Assembly: GCA_024235855.1 (NCBI GenBank)
Contig: JACKLN010000005.1
Coordinates: 186,001-250,000 of the forward strand
DNA: 64,000 nucleotides
Direction of reading: 5' to 3'
Source of the DNA: Burkholderiaceae bacterium
Lineage (GTDB): Bacteria > Pseudomonadota > Gammaproteobacteria > Burkholderiales > Burkholderiaceae_C
Part shown: piece by piece, positions 26,547-35,894 of the stretch
Position numbering within the stretch: the stretch's first letter is position 1
How the letters are laid out: each line of letters begins with the position of its first letter
Position numbers and translations under genes: made by a program
Notes under the pieces: model-generated
Seen by the model: the letters and a program-made list of their open reading frames with translations, nothing else
Database searches by the model: none
What the model was told of the DNA's origin: nothing

Positions 26547-28301
26547 ATGAAACTCGACGACATCCGGATCGGCAAGCGCCTCGGCATCTCCTTTGGCATC
26601 GTGCTGGCCCTGGTCGTTGCGATGGCCACGCTGGGCGCGGTGGAACTGCGCCAGCTGGCCAAGGCCGACGACAAGCTCGATGCGCTGGCGCTGCGCAGCC
26701 AGACCATGGAGCAGTGGAAGGGCCTGACCGCCACGAACCTGGCCCGCGCGATGGGCATCGCCCACTCCGGCTACCAGGCCGAGCTGGTGGCCGCGTTCGC
26801 GCAGCCGATGAAGGACACCAGCGCCACCATCAGCACGCTGCAGAAGCGTCTGGAGGAGAGCCTGGACAGCGACACCGAACGCGCGCTGTTCGCCGCCATC
26901 GGCGAGAAGCGCAACGCCTACGTCGGCATCCGCAAGGATGCCGCCAAGCTGTTCGCCGACGGCGACACGGACGGCGGCCGCGCCAAGGTCAACAGCGCGA
27001 TGCTGCCCGCGGCCGACGCCTACGTGGCGGCCATGGACGCCCTGCTGGCCCACTACCAGCAGGAGACCGATGCCGCGGCGGCGAACTTCGACGCCGAGCA
27101 GGCCCTGGGTCTGCAGCTGCTGCTGGGCTTCGCGCTGCTGGCCATCGGCTGCGGTGCCGCCATGGCGGTCTCGATCACGCGTTCGATCAGCGTGCCGCTG
27201 CAGGCTGCCGCGCGCAGCGCCGAGGCCGTGGCCACCGGCGACCTGACGCAGCGCTTTGCCACCGGCCGCCACGACGAGATCGGCCAGCTGCTGACCGCGC
27301 TGCAGCGCATGCAGGACGGCCTGGCCACGATGGTGCGCCAGATCCGCCAGAGCACCGACAGCATCGGCACCGCGTCCAGCGAGGTCGCCGTCGGCAGCCA
27401 GGACCTGTCGGTGCGCACCGAACAGACCGCCAGCAGCCTGCAGCAGACCGCCAGCACGATGGAGCAGATCACCGCCACCGTGCGCCAGTCCACCGATGCT
27501 GCGGCGCAGGCCGCGCAGCTGGCCTCCTCGGCCTCCAGCGTCGCCCAGCGCGGTGGCGAGGTGGTGACGCAGGTCGTGCGCACGATGGACGAGATCAGCG
27601 GCAGCTCGAAGAAGATCGCCGACATCATCGGCACCATCGACGGCATCGCCTTCCAGACCAACATCCTGGCCCTGAACGCGGCGGTGGAAGCCGCCCGCGC
27701 GGGTGAGCAGGGCCGTGGCTTCGCGGTGGTGGCCGGCGAGGTGCGCCAGCTGGCCCAGCGCAGTGCCGAGGCCGCGCGCGAGATCAAGACCCTGATCAAC
27801 ACCAGCGTGGAACGCGTGGAAGCCGGCGGCAAGCTGGTGGGCGACGCCGGCCAGACCATGGCCGAGATCGTCTCCAGCGTGCAGCGCGTGACGGACATCA
27901 TCGGCGAGGTGGCGGCCGCGGCCGGCGAACAGCGCAGCGGCGTCTCGCTGGTCAACGACGCCGTCACCGACCTCGACCGCATGACGCAGCAGAACGCGGC
28001 CCTGGTGGAGGAGTCCGCCGCCGCCGCCGAGAGCCTCAAGGCCCAGGCGCGCACGCTGGCCGAGGCCGTCAGCGTGTTCCGGGTCGACGGTGCCGGGCAT
28101 CACGCCCCCGTCGCACCGGCTGCACCCGCCACACCGGCCGTCAAGCTGGCGACCACCGCCCCGGCAGCGCCGAAGACTGCGGTGTCCGCACCGCCGCCGG
28201 CCACGGCCAGAGCGACCCCCGCACCGGCCACACCCGCTGCCGCAAAGACGCCGGCGCCAGCCCCAGCCACCACCGCCGACGACGACTGGGAAACCTTCTG
28301 A
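26547..28301 (+). CDS. Methyl-accepting chemotaxis protein with CheR-docking tail (receptor 2)
   Basis: A 584-residue receptor: TM1 about 10-32, a four-helix-bundle type periplasmic domain (33-188) with EQWKGLTATNLARAMGI typical of 4HB_MCP sensors, TM2 about 190-211, HAMP, hairpin tip near 363. After the signalling domain an Ala/Pro-rich linker of about 60 residues leads to the final DWETF, equivalent to the NWETF pentapeptide that tethers CheR and CheB. ATG 26547 is chosen over an in-frame TTG at 26523. It lies 20 bases after receptor 1. Confidence 0.93.
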   Translation: MKLDDIRIGKRLGISFGIVLALVVAMATLGAVELRQLAKADDKLDALALRSQTMEQWKGLTATNLARAMGIAHSGYQAELVAAFAQPMKDTSATISTLQKRLEESLDSDTERALFAAIGEKRNAYVGIRKDAAKLFADGDTDGGRAKVNSAMLPAADAYVAAMDALLAHYQQETDAAAANFDAEQALGLQLLLGFALLAIGCGAAMAVSITRSISVPLQAAARSAEAVATGDLTQRFATGRHDEIGQLLTALQRMQDGLATMVRQIRQSTDSIGTASSEVAVGSQDLSVRTEQTASSLQQTASTMEQITATVRQSTDAAAQAAQLASSASSVAQRGGEVVTQVVRTMDEISGSSKKIADIIGTIDGIAFQTNILALNAAVEAARAGEQGRGFAVVAGEVRQLAQRSAEAAREIKTLINTSVERVEAGGKLVGDAGQTMAEIVSSVQRVTDIIGEVAAAAGEQRSGVSLVNDAVTDLDRMTQQNAALVEESAAAAESLKAQARTLAEAVSVFRVDGAGHHAPVAPAAPATPAVKLATTAPAAPKTAVSAPPPATARATPAPATPAAAKTPAPAPATTADDDWETF

Positions 28302-28329
28302 GCCGCGCCTGCAGCGAGGGCCAACGACC

Positions 28330-29925
28330 ATGAACGCATTGATGCTGCTCCTGCGCCGCTATTCCGTGCGCGCCCGCCTGATCGGTGCCACCGCCGGCAT
28401 GTTGGTCCTGCTGAGCATCGTCTCGCTGGGCGGCTGGTTCGGTCTGAGCTTCACGCTCGATGCGCAGAAGCGCATGTCGGGCTACGAATTCAGGCTGATG
28501 GATCTGGCCGGCACCATGCGCCACGGCCTGGTGGCCTTGCGCCGCCACGAGAAGGACCTGATGCTGGCCTACGGCTACGACGACCGCACCGCGGCCGCCC
28601 GCGCCGCCTGGCAGGCCGAACGCCAGCGCGTGGAATCGGCACTCGACGAGATCGGCGGCATGGTCAAGACCGCCGAGGGTCAGCAACTGATCGCCGGCAT
28701 CCGCACGCCGATGACGGCCTACCTCGACAACGCCTGGCGCGTGCTCGAGGAGCTGCACAGCGGCAGCATCATCGCGTCGCTGCAGGAGATCAACGACCGC
28801 CTGGCCAGCGAGGCCGGTGGCCACTTCGATGCCGCCGAGCAGGCCATGGACACCGGCGTGGCCAAGGTCCGTGAGACGCTGGCCGCCAGCCAGGCCAAGG
28901 TGGACGGCTTCGTCGCCACCGTGCAGACCGCGCTGCTCGGCGCCATCGTGCTGGCCGTGACCATCGGCGTGGCCGCGGCGGTGGTGATCGTGCGCTCGAT
29001 CGCGCAGCCGTTGGCCGCCGGGCGGCGTTTCGCCGAAGCGCTGGCCGACGGCGACCTCACCGCCCGCCCCGACCTGCAGGGCCGCGACGAGGTCACCGGC
29101 CTGATGCAGGCCCTGGGGGCCATGTCCAACCGGCTGCAGGGCGTGGTGGGCGACGTGCGCAGCGGTGCCGACGCCATCCTCACCGCCAGCACCGAGGTCG
29201 CCGCCGGCAACCAGGACCTGTCCAGCCGCACCGAACAGACCGCCAGCCATCTGCAGCAGACCGCCAGCGCCATGGAACAGCTGGCCTCGACCAGCCAGCA
29301 GGCCAGCGCCTCGGCCGCGCAGGCCGACCAGCTGGCGCGCGGCGCCGCCGACGTGGCACGCCGGGGTGGCGAGGTCGTGACCCAGGTGGTGTCCACGATG
29401 GACGAGATCACGGCCAGCAGCCGGCGCATCGGCGACATCATCGGCACCATCGACGGCATCGCCTTCCAGACCAACATCCTGGCACTCAACGCCGCGGTGG
29501 AAGCCGCGCGCGCGGGTGAACAGGGCCGCGGCTTCGCGGTCGTGGCCGGCGAGGTGCGCACGCTGGCCCAGCGCAGCGCCGAGGCGGCGCGCGAGATCAA
29601 GGCCCTGATCGGCGCCAGCGTCGACAAGGTCGAGGCCGGCAGCCGCCTGGTCGGCGACGCCGGCAGCACCATGGCCGAGATCGTGGCCAGCGTGCAGCGC
29701 GTGAGCGACATCATCGGCGAGATCGCCTCGGCGTCGGGCGAGCAGACCCAGGGCATGGGCCAGGTCGGCAGCGCCGTGACCGAGCTGGACCGCGCCACGC
29801 AGCAGAACGCCGCCCTGGTGGAACAGGGGGCGGCCGCGGCCACGAGCCTGCGCGACCAGGCCCGCCGCCTGACCGAGGTGGTGTCGGTGTTCCGCACCGG
29901 CGACCACCACCACACCCACGCCTGA
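28330..29925 (+). CDS. Methyl-accepting chemotaxis protein (receptor 3)
   Basis: A 531-residue receptor with TM1 about 17-38, a periplasmic helical domain containing LVALRRHEKDLMLAYGY (the same RRHEKDL element as receptor 1), TM2 about 200-222, HAMP and a hairpin tip near 373. The C-terminus is unusual: DHHHTHA, a His-rich end rather than a CheR pentapeptide. It starts 28 bases after receptor 2 and ends the first receptor block. The following sigma-28 promoter suggests a new transcript starts at cheW. Confidence 0.93.
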   Translation: MNALMLLLRRYSVRARLIGATAGMLVLLSIVSLGGWFGLSFTLDAQKRMSGYEFRLMDLAGTMRHGLVALRRHEKDLMLAYGYDDRTAAARAAWQAERQRVESALDEIGGMVKTAEGQQLIAGIRTPMTAYLDNAWRVLEELHSGSIIASLQEINDRLASEAGGHFDAAEQAMDTGVAKVRETLAASQAKVDGFVATVQTALLGAIVLAVTIGVAAAVVIVRSIAQPLAAGRRFAEALADGDLTARPDLQGRDEVTGLMQALGAMSNRLQGVVGDVRSGADAILTASTEVAAGNQDLSSRTEQTASHLQQTASAMEQLASTSQQASASAAQADQLARGAADVARRGGEVVTQVVSTMDEITASSRRIGDIIGTIDGIAFQTNILALNAAVEAARAGEQGRGFAVVAGEVRTLAQRSAEAAREIKALIGASVDKVEAGSRLVGDAGSTMAEIVASVQRVSDIIGEIASASGEQTQGMGQVGSAVTELDRATQQNAALVEQGAAAATSLRDQARRLTEVVSVFRTGDHHHTHA

Positions 29926-29942
29926 CGTCTGTCGGGCACCCC

Positions 29943-29969
29943 TCAAGTCACCGCCCACGGCGCCGATAA
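29943..29969 (+). promoter_or_regulatory. Sigma-28 (FliA) promoter of cheW
   Basis: TCAAGTCA-N11-GCCGATAA; the -10 half matches the FliA consensus exactly and spacing is exactly 11. It lies 26 bases before the cheW start. Confidence 0.85.
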
Positions 29970-29995
29970 CCCTCTCATCCCGACCAGGAGATCAC

Positions 29996-30571
29996 ATGGA
30001 CATGATCGCCGACGCCACCCAGGTGGCCCAGCACGAAGCCGCCCGCCAGGCCGTCAACGCTGCCGTTGCCGGCGGCAAGGCCGCCGCCCGCAGCGGCGAG
30101 TACCTCACCTTCCGCCTCGGCGGCGAGGAGTACGGCATCGACATCCTGCGCGTGCAGGAGATCCGCTCCTACGAGCCCCCCACCCGAATCGCCAACGCCC
30201 CGCACTTCATCAAGGGCGTGGTCAACCTGCGCGGCGTCATCGTCCCCATCGTCGACCTGCGCCTGAAGCTCGGCTGCGACAGCGCCGAGTACAACGACTT
30301 CACCGTCGTCATCGTGCTCAACGTGCGCGGCCGCGTCGTCGGCGCCGTCGTGGACTCCGTCTCCGACGTGCTCGAACTCACCGCCGAGCACATCAAGCCC
30401 GCCCCGGAACTCTCCAGCGGCATCGACTCGGGCTTCATCACCGGCATCGGCAGCATCCCCCAGCCCGCCGCCAAGGAAGACGACGGCAAGGCCAAGGAGC
30501 GCATGCTCATCCTCATGGACATCGAGGGCCTCATGTCCGCCGCCGACATGGGCCTGATCGACGTGCACTGA
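29996..30571 (+). CDS. cheW: Chemotaxis coupling protein CheW
   Basis: A 191-residue adaptor linking receptors to CheA. After an Ala-rich N-terminal extension of about 30 residues come the CheW fold signatures YLTFRLGGEEYGIDILRVQEIR, NAPHFIKGVVNLRGVIVPIVDLRLKLG and VDSVSDVLEL. The extension makes it longer than the roughly 165-residue norm. It has its own sigma-28 promoter, an AGGAG site (29985-29989) and a strong terminator downstream, so it can be expressed separately from the receptor genes on either side. Confidence 0.95.
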   Translation: MDMIADATQVAQHEAARQAVNAAVAGGKAAARSGEYLTFRLGGEEYGIDILRVQEIRSYEPPTRIANAPHFIKGVVNLRGVIVPIVDLRLKLGCDSAEYNDFTVVIVLNVRGRVVGAVVDSVSDVLELTAEHIKPAPELSSGIDSGFITGIGSIPQPAAKEDDGKAKERMLILMDIEGLMSAADMGLIDVH

Positions 30572-30597
30572 GCACGGCACGCCCTGCCCTTCCTGCC

Positions 30598-30628
30598 AAG
30601 GCCGCCTTCGGGCGGCCTTTGTCGTTTC
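30598..30628 (+). terminator. Rho-independent terminator after cheW
   Basis: Perfect 9-base stem AAGGCCGCC/GGCGGCCTT with a TTCG tetraloop, followed by a T-rich tract (TGTCGTTT). Confidence 0.85.
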
Positions 30629-30740
30629 GGCCGCCGACGCACGGCCGTTGTCGATCGGCCTGATTGGCGGAGCCAATGGTGTCCATGAGCGTACGCAGGC
30701 GATACCTCATTAATTATTCTTCATAAAGCAACTAATCACT

Positions 30741-30767
30741 CAAGTCGGCATGCGCTCTGTCGAAATG
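30741..30767 (+). promoter_or_regulatory. Sigma-28 (FliA) promoter of receptor 4
   Basis: TCAAGTCG-N11-GTCGAAAT in a locally AT-rich stretch, 27 bases before the receptor start; same -35 element and spacing as the cheW and receptor 5 promoters. Confidence 0.7.
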
Positions 30768-30793
30768 TCGCTGGTCCATTCGGAGACATTCGC

Positions 30794-32551
30794 ATGTTCA
30801 ACATCACCACCTGGCCCCTGAAGCGTCTGCTGACGGCGGGCCTGAGCTTCCTGATCGTGGCCTTGTTGGTCGTCGCCACGATGGGCATCGCGGGGCAGCG
30901 GCACGGGCAAGCCGCCCTGCGTACCGTCTACCTCGACCGCGCCGTGCCGCTGGGCGAACTCGGTCAGATCCACTACCTCACGGCCCGCAACCGCATCGTC
31001 CTGCAGGACGCCGCCATGCGCGCCGACGCGGGCAACACGACCAAGCGGCTCAAGGAGTTCGACGCCAACGAATCCCGGGTCGCAGAGCTCTGGAAGGCTT
31101 ACATGGCCACGTACCTGACACCCGAGGAGGCCGACATCGCCGCCCGTGTGGCGCAGGCGATGACGGTCTTCAGGACCCAGGCCACGATACCGACGGCCGA
31201 TGCGCTGCGCGCGGGCCGATACGACGTGACGCAGGAACTGCTGGTCAAACAGGTCAGCCCCCTGAACCCGGCCGTGGTGAAGGAACTCGACGCGTTGATC
31301 GGCTTGCAGGTCCGGGTGGCGGAGGAGGAGTTCGAAAGCGCCGAAACTGTCGGCGCACAACTGAGCACGCTCAGTCTGTTGACCGCCACGCTGGGCCTGG
31401 TCCTGGGCATTCTGGCCGGCGTGTTCATCGTGCGCGGCGTGCAACGCCGGCTGGGCGCCGACCCGGCCGACCTGGCCCGGGTCGTGGACCGCGTGGCTGC
31501 GGGCGACCTGGCGCCAATCCCCGGTGCCGCGCAGGCCCCGGCCGGCAGCGTGCTGGCCGCCATGGCCGCGATGCGCGACAACCTCGCCCGCATCGTCGGC
31601 CAGGTGCGCAGCGGCAGCGACAGCATCGCCACGGCCAGCAGCCAGATCGCCCAAGGGAACCAGGACCTGTCGAGCCGCACTGAGCAGCAGGCCTCCTCGC
31701 TGCAGGAGACCGCCGCGTCGATGGAACAGCTGGGCTCCACCGTCAAGCAGAACGCCGACAACGCCCGCCAGGCGAATCAACTCGCCCAGGGCGCCAGCGA
31801 GGTCGCCGCCAAGGGCGGCCAGGTCGTCGCCCAGGTGGTCGACACCATGAAGGGCATCCAGGCCAGCTCGCAGAAGATCGCCGACATCATCGGCACCATC
31901 GACGGCATCGCCTTCCAGACCAACATCCTGGCGCTCAACGCGGCGGTGGAAGCCGCCCGTGCCGGCGAACAAGGCCGCGGTTTTGCGGTGGTGGCTGGCG
32001 AGGTGCGCACGCTGGCCCAGCGCAGCGCCGAGGCGGCCAAGGAGATCAAGAGCCTGATCACCGACAGCGTCGAGCGCGTGGAGTCCGGCTCGGCCCTGGC
32101 CGACCAGGCCGGCACGACGATGGACGAGGTGGTCGGCGCCATCCGCCGCGTCACCGACATCATGGGCGAGATCAGCGCGGCCAGCACCGAGCAGAGCCAG
32201 GGCGTCAGCCAGGTGGGCGAGGCCGTCAGCCAGATGGACCAGGTCACCCAGCAGAACGCGGCGCTGGTGGAGGAAAGCGCCGCAGCGGCCGAGAGCCTCA
32301 AGCAGCAGGCCGAGGCCCTGGTGCAGGCGGTGGCGGTGTTCAGGCTGGCCGCCGGCCACGGCAGCCTGGGCACGCCGAGCTACGCGGCCGTGGCCGCACC
32401 CGCCTTGATGGCGCCAGCCCGGCGCGCCGCTGCCCAGGTGGTGGCCAAGGTGGCCAAGGCCACGCCGCCTGCCGCCAGGTCCGCGCGGGCCGAGCGGTCC
32501 GTCCAGGTGGCCCAGACCGCCGACACCAGCGGCGAGTGGACGTCGTTCTGA
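30794..32551 (+). CDS. Methyl-accepting chemotaxis protein with CheR-docking tail (receptor 4)
   Basis: A 585-residue receptor: TM1 about 13-34, a Tar-like helical periplasmic domain (35-190; YLDRAVPLGELGQIHYLTARNRIVLQDA), TM2 about 195-217, HAMP, hairpin tip near 367. It ends in an Ala-rich linker and EWTSF, a variant xWxxF CheR-docking pentapeptide. Unlike receptors 1-3 it has its own sigma-28 promoter and a GGAGA site just before ATG 30794. Confidence 0.93.
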   Translation: MFNITTWPLKRLLTAGLSFLIVALLVVATMGIAGQRHGQAALRTVYLDRAVPLGELGQIHYLTARNRIVLQDAAMRADAGNTTKRLKEFDANESRVAELWKAYMATYLTPEEADIAARVAQAMTVFRTQATIPTADALRAGRYDVTQELLVKQVSPLNPAVVKELDALIGLQVRVAEEEFESAETVGAQLSTLSLLTATLGLVLGILAGVFIVRGVQRRLGADPADLARVVDRVAAGDLAPIPGAAQAPAGSVLAAMAAMRDNLARIVGQVRSGSDSIATASSQIAQGNQDLSSRTEQQASSLQETAASMEQLGSTVKQNADNARQANQLAQGASEVAAKGGQVVAQVVDTMKGIQASSQKIADIIGTIDGIAFQTNILALNAAVEAARAGEQGRGFAVVAGEVRTLAQRSAEAAKEIKSLITDSVERVESGSALADQAGTTMDEVVGAIRRVTDIMGEISAASTEQSQGVSQVGEAVSQMDQVTQQNAALVEESAAAAESLKQQAEALVQAVAVFRLAAGHGSLGTPSYAAVAAPALMAPARRAAAQVVAKVAKATPPAARSARAERSVQVAQTADTSGEWTSF

Positions 32552-32758
32552 CGGCAAGCAGCGCCTTGGCGCTGCCCCTGCCGGCCCCGGCCGCCAGCGG
32601 GCGGCCGTGGCGCCTTCCGGGGCCACGCCCCAGTTCACCGGGCCCGCACGGTGTGCCAGCTGCTGCGGCCAGGTGGACACATCTCACACCGGAGCGCAGG
32701 TCGATGGCTCCGGCTTGACCTTGATCAGGTGTCCAGCATCGCAGCACGCAGATGTGAT
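32552..32758. other. Intergenic stretch with several GC-rich hairpins
   Basis: No gene is visible. Strong inverted repeats follow the receptor 4 stop: GCAGCGCC/GGCGCTGC (32558-32575), GGCCGCC/GGCGGCC with an AGCG loop (32589-32606), and GTGGC/GCCAC beyond. None has a T tract, but together they could end or stabilise the receptor 4 transcript. The region runs into the receptor 5 promoter. Confidence 0.45.
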
Positions 32759-32785
32759 TCAAGTCGAACGGGGACGCGCCGAAGT
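32759..32785 (+). promoter_or_regulatory. Sigma-28 (FliA) promoter of receptor 5
   Basis: TCAAGTCG-N11-GCCGAAGT, with the -35 half identical to that of receptor 4, 42 bases before the start codon. Confidence 0.75.
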
Positions 32786-32826
32786 CACAGGCGAAATGCC
32801 TGCGGCCCAATCGTGAAGGAGTGCCC

Positions 32827-34383
32827 GTGCCCCGCTTCGACCCCAACGACAAACTGATGCTCATCGCCATCGCCGTGCTGGCCGCCGCTGCGGCCGCCTA
32901 CGGCGTGGTCAACGACGGGCTGGGCCTCGCACTGGGCATCGGCGCCCTGCTGATGGGCGCAGCCACCGCGGTGGCCCTGGCGTCGCGCGGCGGCACCGGC
33001 AGCCAGATCGGCCTGCCGGCCGTGGGCATGGCGATGGTCGGCCTCGTGATCCATGCCGCGCGCGGCCACACCGAGGCGCACTTCGCCGTGTTCGCTTTCC
33101 TGGCCGTGACCACCGTGTACCGGCACTGGCTGCCGGTGGTCAGCGGCGCGGCGACGATCGCCGTGCACCACCTGAGCTTCAACTTCTTCCAGCAGTGGGG
33201 CTGGGGGCCGATCTGCTTCACCGAACCCAGCCTGCTGCTGGTGGTGGAGCACGCGTCCTACGTCATCGGCGAGTCGGTGATCCTGGTGATGCTGGCCGTC
33301 CGCGCCCGTGCCGACTTTGCCGCCAACGCGCAGCTGTCCGAGATTGCCAGCCAACTGGTGCGCGACGATGGCAGCATCGACTTCCGAGCCGCCGACGTCG
33401 ACAACCCGGCGCCCGGCACCCAGCGCATGATCCAGGCCCTGGGCCGGATCGAGACCGCGATCGCCACCGTGCGGGACAGTACCGAGTCCATCGCCCATGC
33501 GTCGGACGAGGTGGCTCAGGGCAGCGGCGACCTCAGCCAGCGCACCGAACAGACGGCCAGCAACCTGCAGCAGACGGCCAGTGCGATGGAACAGCTCACC
33601 GGCACGGTGCGTCAGTCCAGCGACTCGGCGTCCCAGGCCAACCAGCTGGCCAGCTCGGCCTCCAGCGTGGCCGTCCGCGGTGGCGAGGTGGTGCAGCAGG
33701 TGGTGACCACCATGCAGGACATCCACGACGCCAGCCGCAGGATCTCCGACATCATCGGCACGATCGACGGCATCGCCTTCCAGACCAACATCCTGGCCCT
33801 GAATGCCGCGGTGGAAGCCGCGCGCGCCGGGGAACAGGGTCGCGGCTTCGCGGTGGTGGCGGGCGAGGTGCGGCAGCTGGCCCAGCGCGCCGCCACGGCG
33901 GCGCGCGAGATCAAGGCCCTGATCGGCAACAGCGTCGAGCGTGTGGAGGCCGGCAGCCAGCTGGTGGGCCAGGCCGGCACGACCATGCAGGACGTGGTCG
34001 CCAGCGTGCAGCGGGTCAACGACATCCTCGGAGAGATCTCCGCTGCCACCCGCGAGCAGAACGCGGGCATCGGCCAGATCAACGGCGCCATCGCGCAGCT
34101 CGACAACATGACGCAGCAGAACGCGGCGCTGGTGGAGGAATCCGCGGCCGCCGCTGGCAGCCTGCGCGAGCAGTCGGCCCGCCTGGCCGAAGCGGTGCGG
34201 CTGTTCCACGTGCGCGGAACGACGGCCAAGGCACCATCATCAGCCGCGACGCCGCGCCCGGTGTCGAAGGATGCCGCGAGCAAGCCGTCGGTGCACGCGT
34301 CGGCCGCGACGGTGAAGCCGGTCACCCGACCCGTGCCCGCGGCGAGCACGGTCGGCGGCAACGACGACTGGGAGACATTCTGA
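32827..34383 (+). CDS. Chemoreceptor with polytopic, His-rich membrane sensor (receptor 5)
   Basis: A 518-residue receptor with a different input module: about six membrane helices in residues 1-160 and no sizeable periplasmic domain. His residues line the helices and loops: IHAARGHTEAHF, YRHW, AVHHLSF and VVEHASYV. The pattern suggests a metal, haem or redox site, but I cannot name a family. No clear HAMP follows; the signalling hairpin is near 312 and the protein ends in a linker plus DWETF, a CheR-docking pentapeptide. GTG 32827 is chosen because GAAGGAG (32815-32821) fits it; GTG 32821 overlaps that site. Confidence 0.87.
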   Translation: MPRFDPNDKLMLIAIAVLAAAAAAYGVVNDGLGLALGIGALLMGAATAVALASRGGTGSQIGLPAVGMAMVGLVIHAARGHTEAHFAVFAFLAVTTVYRHWLPVVSGAATIAVHHLSFNFFQQWGWGPICFTEPSLLLVVEHASYVIGESVILVMLAVRARADFAANAQLSEIASQLVRDDGSIDFRAADVDNPAPGTQRMIQALGRIETAIATVRDSTESIAHASDEVAQGSGDLSQRTEQTASNLQQTASAMEQLTGTVRQSSDSASQANQLASSASSVAVRGGEVVQQVVTTMQDIHDASRRISDIIGTIDGIAFQTNILALNAAVEAARAGEQGRGFAVVAGEVRQLAQRAATAAREIKALIGNSVERVEAGSQLVGQAGTTMQDVVASVQRVNDILGEISAATREQNAGIGQINGAIAQLDNMTQQNAALVEESAAAAGSLREQSARLAEAVRLFHVRGTTAKAPSSAATPRPVSKDAASKPSVHASAATVKPVTRPVPAASTVGGNDDWETF

Positions 34384-34421
34384 GCGTTGCCGCAGGTCGG
34401 CCACCTTCGTGAACCCTTCCG

Positions 34422-34449
34422 GCGCGCCCCATCGGGCGCGCTTCAGTTT
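34422..34449 (+). terminator. Probable terminator after receptor 5
   Basis: Perfect 8-base stem GCGCGCCC/GGGCGCGC (34422-34429, 34434-34441) with a CATC loop, followed by TTCAGTTT. The T-rich tail doubles as the -35 region of the next sigma-28 promoter. Confidence 0.6.
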
Positions 34450-34469
34450 GCGCCGGCATCGGCCGACAT
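34442..34469 (+). promoter_or_regulatory. Sigma-28 (FliA) promoter of receptors 6 and 7
   Basis: TTCAGTTT-N12-GCCGACAT, 37 bases before the receptor 6 start. The -35 half overlaps the tail of the preceding terminator. Confidence 0.65.
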
Positions 34470-34505
34470 GCCATCAGGACACCCAGGTTTCGCGAGTTCA
34501 CTGCC

Positions 34506-35873
34506 ATGTTCAAGTCCCCCTCGATCACCCTGCGCCTGTGGGCACCCACCATCGGCCTGGCACTGATGCTGGGCATCGCCGGCTCGATCACCACCGTGCG
34601 CACCCAGGCCCTGATCCGTGACGCCGCGCAGCAGCAGTCGGCGCAACTCGACCGTCTGCAGCAGGCGCAGCAGTGGCGCAATGCCGTCTCGCACCGCGAG
34701 GACGATGCCGCGCTGCGCAGCGCGCTGCTGGCCGGTGCCGCCGACGACGCCGAGCGGCAGGTACTGTCCCAGGCCGCGGCGGCCACCGAACCGGCCGCAC
34801 GCCTGGCGGCTGCAGATGCCTTCGTGACCCTTCAACGCGACCGCATGCGCCAGATGCAGGACGAGGCCGCCGCCAACCGCATGCGCACGGTCTGGGGCGT
34901 CCTGGCGCTGATGGCCGTGATCGTGGGCGTCTCGGCGCTGGGCTCGGCCTTCCTGGTGCGCACCGTCTGCCGTCCGCTGATGGCCCTGCGCACCCTGGCC
35001 GAACGCATCGGCCATGGTGACCTGGCCGCGCCGGTGGACACCAACCGTGCCGACGAGATCGGCGACCTGCAGCGCTCCATCGCCGAGATGCGCGACGCGC
35101 TGCGGCGCGTCGTCGGCGACGTGCAGGCCGCCGCCGAGCAGGTGCGGCTGGCCAGCACCGAGGTCGCCGCCGGCAACACCGACCTGTCGGCACGCACCGA
35201 ACTCACGGCGTCGCGCCTGCAGCAGACCGCCAGCGCGATGGCGCAGATCACGCAGACCGTGCACCAGGCCAGCGACGCCGCGGCGCAGGCCAGCACGCTG
35301 GCCACGGCGGCGTCGGGCAGCGCGCAGCGCGGTGGCAGCGTCGTTGCGCAGGTGGTGTCGACGATGGACACGATCCACGCCAGCAGCCGGCGCATCGCCG
35401 ACATCATCGGCACCGTCGATGGCATCGCGTTCCAGACCAACATCCTGGCGCTGAACGCGGCTGTGGAAGCCGCCCGCGCGGGTGAGCAAGGCCGTGGCTT
35501 TGCCGTGGTGGCGGGCGAAGTGCGCACGCTGGCGCAGCGCAGCGCGGCCGCGGCGCGCGAGATCAAGGCACTGATCGGCAGCAACGTCGAAAGCGTGGAG
35601 GCCGGTGCGACGCTGGTCAAGGACGCAGGGCAGACGATGCAGGACATCGTCGACGGCGTACAGCGCGTGACGGCCATCGTCGGCGAGATCAGCGCCACCA
35701 GCGGCGCCCAGCGCGGCGACATCGGTGCCGTGCACGACGCCGTGGGCGAACTCGACGGCATGACACAGCAGAACGCGGCACTCGTCGAGCAGAGCGCCGC
35801 GGCCGCCGAGAGCCTGCGCACGCAGGCGGCCAGGCTGACGGAGATCGTCTCGGCCTTCCGTCTGGCCGCCTGA
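34506..35873 (+). CDS. Methyl-accepting chemotaxis protein, short (receptor 6)
   Basis: At 455 residues this is the smallest receptor here. TM1 is about 13-31, the periplasmic part is only about 100 residues (32-130) and highly charged (QWRNAVSHREDDAALRSALL), TM2 is about 133-156, then HAMP and hairpin tip near 303 with IDG changed to VDG. It has no CheR pentapeptide (ends FRLAA). Receptor 7 starts 21 bases downstream, so both probably share a transcript. Confidence 0.92.
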   Translation: MFKSPSITLRLWAPTIGLALMLGIAGSITTVRTQALIRDAAQQQSAQLDRLQQAQQWRNAVSHREDDAALRSALLAGAADDAERQVLSQAAAATEPAARLAAADAFVTLQRDRMRQMQDEAAANRMRTVWGVLALMAVIVGVSALGSAFLVRTVCRPLMALRTLAERIGHGDLAAPVDTNRADEIGDLQRSIAEMRDALRRVVGDVQAAAEQVRLASTEVAAGNTDLSARTELTASRLQQTASAMAQITQTVHQASDAAAQASTLATAASGSAQRGGSVVAQVVSTMDTIHASSRRIADIIGTVDGIAFQTNILALNAAVEAARAGEQGRGFAVVAGEVRTLAQRSAAAAREIKALIGSNVESVEAGATLVKDAGQTMQDIVDGVQRVTAIVGEISATSGAQRGDIGAVHDAVGELDGMTQQNAALVEQSAAAAESLRTQAARLTEIVSAFRLAA

Positions 35874-35894
35874 TCCCTTCATACGGAGGTCACG

